Source: Lepus europaeus (lineage: Eukaryota; Chordata; Mammalia; Lagomorpha; Leporidae). Taken from it: a stretch of 64,000 nt of DNA. The notes beneath the pieces are model-generated. The model was not told where the DNA came from. It did no database searches and was given only the letters and a program-made list of their open reading frames with translations. The stretch's first letter is position 1, and each line of letters opens with the position of its first letter. The stretch is from NCBI RefSeq assembly GCF_033115175.1, contig NC_084837.1, forward strand, positions 26,118,266 through 26,182,265, written 5' to 3'. A program made the translations under genes and the position numbers. Shown here in pieces: positions 61,243 through 64,000 of this stretch.

Positions 61243-61860
61243 GGGTCCTCGAGCGCGCGGGCTGCCCGCGGCGGCGCCTGTCCGCCGGGCGCACCCGCGT
61301 CCCGGGCTCTCTCCGGCGCGTGGCCCCCCGAGTCCCGCGCGGCCGGCGGCTTCCGTGCTCCCTTGCGGGACCGAGTCTTCCTCAGGGGCGTGGGGGGCTC
61401 CGAAGCCTGACAGCCGGGCTTGCACCCTTGGAAACCGGCACTTGGCGGGGGCCCAAGGTCCTTTCCCCGCGGCGGCGCGTGGGGGCCGGGAGCGCCTGTT
61501 AACGGTTTGGGGCAGATTCGTGCGGTTTTTAGGTGTCACGCTTCGGGCCCCTGAGTTTCCTGACGGAAGACAGGGCTCCCTCTGTATCCCTTGGGACGTT
61601 ACAGGTGCCCCAGGAACCGGCGAGGGCGGGGCGTTTCCGGTCGCAGACGGCCCGGCCTTCTGGCTCTGAGTTCCCGTGGAACAAACTGGTACTTTGCCGC
61701 GACAGGTGGCTGGGATGGAGACACTGACCGGGCCGCGCGTGGCCCCCGGGGCGCTCGGCTGTGTGTCTGGGCCCCCCGCGACCCCCGGGCTGATTCTCAG
61801 GGTCGTGGTCTCGGCTCCTTAACGCTCTGCGCGGCCAGCCCGTCCCTTGCCTTATGGGGT

Positions 61861-62562
61861 TGGGGTTGGGGGTATTGGCCCTGTCTGAAATAATTTATAA
61901 ACTGGTGTATCGATACCAGTTCTCAGTTCAGCCGTGAGAGAATGATTCATCCTTAAGTGCGTGTCTCTGTTTACATACAACGTGTTGTACTGAAGTGTTA
62001 CGCGTTGATTTTGCGTCCTAAAAAACTTAGTGATTAAAATAATAAGTTACTCCCCCTCTGTTTAGTGTTCTTGCATGTACATATAGTAGTGTTGACATCA
62101 GTCAGCACTTAGCAACCGTTAATCTCATGACTACAGAGAAAGGCTACAGTTTTCAGAAACTGTGAAACTCTAGGAGTTACTTCTGTTATTTGAGGGTGAA
62201 AGAACATAGAAGAAAATAATAAAACACCAGCCTAAAGTACTAGCAACAGTTTAAACATACGTTGGACTTCTAGATTTAGCTGAGAGCGAGGGAAATCTTA
62301 AATCTTGTAAAAACAATGTAGTTTTAAATAGACATGCAAAAATATCAAGAATACCCCCCAAAAGCCTTAAAGCTTTCTTTGGTGTTATTAGGTTTTTGAG
62401 CCGTGGGTTCAGTAAATAAATGTTCATCTAAATATATGACAGCTACATAACAATTCACTGATGATTTTAGCATGAAACAATGGTTTGCACTGCCCCAAAT
62501 GTTTCTCCCTAATTATAAAATTTTCAAAAACGAGTTGTGATTCCCAAGATACATTTTATTTT
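61861..62562. other. Unique AT-rich sequence right of the LRR1 island
   Basis: About 700 bp, no repeat and no supported reading frame. It could be the transcribed side of a divergent non-coding RNA but nothing in the sequence proves it. Confidence 0.45.
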
Positions 62563-62853
62563 TAAAAACATTTATTTATTTATTTGAAAGACAAAGTTAC
62601 AGAGAAGCAGAGAGAGAGAGCCTTCCATCCCCAGATGGCCGCAACAGCAGGAGCTGTGTGGATCCAAGGCCAGGAGCTTCCAGGCCTCGTATGCGGGTGC
62701 AGGGGCCCAAGGACTTGGGCCAGCTACTTCTCAGGGCATAGCAGAGAGCTGGGTTGGAAGTGAAGCAGCAGCCAGGACTCAAACTGGCACCCACATGGCA
62801 TGCTGACACTGCAGGCGGCGGCCTTACCCACTCTGCCAAGCGCCGACCCCCCC
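62563..62853 (-). mobile_element. C-type SINE A
   Basis: AACATTTATTTATTTATTTG to CCAAGCGCCGACCCC. Confidence 0.88.
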
Positions 62854-63296
62854 CCACGATATTTTAAATAAGGTTATTTTATTAAGTAGACTTAAAAATA
62901 GACATCAGTGTTTGAGATCTTGTGCCACTTACCCCCTTTTTCTTGGTCAGCTAGGTGGTTTTAACTGTTGAAATACTTGGAGCTGACATGCTAGAGTGTA
63001 TCCAGATGCTTTGTTCTTAGTAGACTGAAACAAAGAAACCTTTGAACAGCTCTCCCGCTTTTCTCTTTACCAGGGCACTGGTAAAATTTGTCCTTTACAC
63101 TCGCATCCTCACTTAGCTCAAGCTGGTTTTGGAACCAAGCATGTAGAATTTAAGGGGAAAGGACTCACAGGAGCAGGGGCAGAACCCAGGTTGTGTCCTG
63201 GCTGCACGAAGGCCCTGCTTAGGACGTGGGCGTTGGGATCCTCCTTTCTTGGAAGGTCAACTCTATAATAATTTAAAACGTATTATATTTCTTTTT
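62854..63296. other. Intergenic sequence, no recognised element
   Basis: Nothing supported on either strand. Confidence 0.45.
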
Positions 63297-63608
63297 TAAA
63301 AATATATATATATTTTTGACAGGCAGAGTGGATAATGAGAGAGAGACAGAGAGAAAGGTGTTCCTTTTTGCCATTGGTTCACCCTCCAATGGCCGCCGTG
63401 GACGGCACATGGCACTGATCCGAAGCCAGGAGCCAGGTGCTTCTCCTGGTCTCCCATGCGGGTGCAGGGCCCAAGGACTTGGGCCATCCTCCACTGCCTT
63501 CCCAGGCCATAGCAGAGAGCTGGCCTGGAAGAGGGGCAATCGGGATTAGAACCCGGTGTGCTGGCGCCACAAGGCGGAGGATTAGCCTGTTGAGCCACGG
63601 TGCTGGCC
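63297..63608 (-). mobile_element. C-type SINE B
   Basis: TTTTTGACAGGCAGAGTGGA to CACGGTGCTGGCC. Confidence 0.92.
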
Positions 63609-63612
63609 TTTT

Positions 63613-63929
63613 TAAAAATATTATTTATTTATTTGAAAGGCAGAATTACAGAGAGAGGGAGAGAGAAAGAGGGAGAGATCTTCCATCCTCTGGTTCAGTC
63701 CCCAGATGTCTGCAGCAGGACTGGGCCAGGCCAAAGCCAGGAGCCAGGAGCCAGGAGCCAGGATCTTCATCTGGATCTCCTGCATGGGTACCAGCGGCCC
63801 AACACAGAGGCCATCTTCAGTTGCTTTTCCCGGGAAATTAGGAGGGAGCTGGATCAGAAGTTGAGCAACTGGGATAAAAACTGGCACCCACGTGCAGGTG
63901 GTGGCTTAACCTGCCACAACACTGACCCA
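63613..63929 (-). mobile_element. C-type SINE A
   Basis: ATTATTTATTTATTTGAAAG to GCCACAACACTGACCC. Confidence 0.88.
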
Positions 63930-64000
63930 TAAATCCGTCATATTTCATCCAGAATGTTTGGGTGGCACAGCAAGAGAGGTTTTAAGTTACCCTATTCCAA

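Larger units (their letters stand above)
60700..61860. promoter_or_regulatory. LRR1: CpG island over LRR1 promoter and exon 1
   Basis: GC- and CpG-rich block, SINE-free, centred on the LRR1 start. It extends about 700 bp beyond the ATG and could also drive a divergent rightward transcript. No gene was recognised to its right. Confidence 0.78.

Noticed and set aside
60831-61502. 223-codon plus frame over the LRR1 CpG island
   Set aside because: Antisense shadow of LRR1 exon 1 and its leader; Pro/Arg/Ala-rich with no domain.
61500-64000. Search for RPS29, the next human neighbour of LRR1
   Set aside because: No eS/uS14 zinc-finger coding segment was found; it probably lies beyond the right edge.

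Overview
The window is nuclear DNA from a rabbit or close relative (Lagomorpha). It is crowded with roughly 85 copies of the lagomorph C-type SINE: a tRNA-like head reading GGGGCCGGCGCTGTGGC with a B-box GGTTCAAGTCC, a conserved body, a CT-rich stretch, and a tail of AAATAAATAAATCTT or, in a second subfamily, CTGCCTGTC plus A-run. The protein-coding exons are mammalian and nearly identical in translation to human proteins I recognise.

Gene order is POLE2 (+, 5' exons missing, visible 1146-24612), DNAAF2 (+, 31179-38126), MGAT2 (-, 41742-43085, single coding exon), RPL36AL (+, CDS 44545-44865) and LRR1 (-, 49856-61157, four coding exons). This is the gene order of human 14q21.3 read in the opposite direction. 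MGAT2 and RPL36AL are head to head over one CpG island. DNAAF2 and MGAT2 converge. POLE2 and DNAAF2 are in tandem. LRR1 starts in its own CpG island near the right end.

All exon borders were placed by eye from splice signals plus protein continuity. One POLE2 intron (8300-8741) is an AT-AC intron with a textbook U12-type 5' splice site. POLE2 (replisome, polymerase epsilon) and LRR1 (CUL2 adaptor that unloads the CMG helicase) act on the same machine. DNAAF2 builds axonemal dynein arms, MGAT2 makes complex N-glycans, and RPL36AL is ribosomal protein eL42.

Between exons lies a record of insertions. It includes serial SINE hits into the same target site, SINEs inside SINEs, a small solo LTR fossil inside a SINE, and an antisense retrocopy with a 14-bp target duplication. 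A MER6-like and a MER20-like DNA transposon have each been split by later SINEs, and there are old MIR, L2, MER5 and L1 remnants. I found no CRISPR, operon, phage or other exotic system, and no evidence of a wholly undescribed one.
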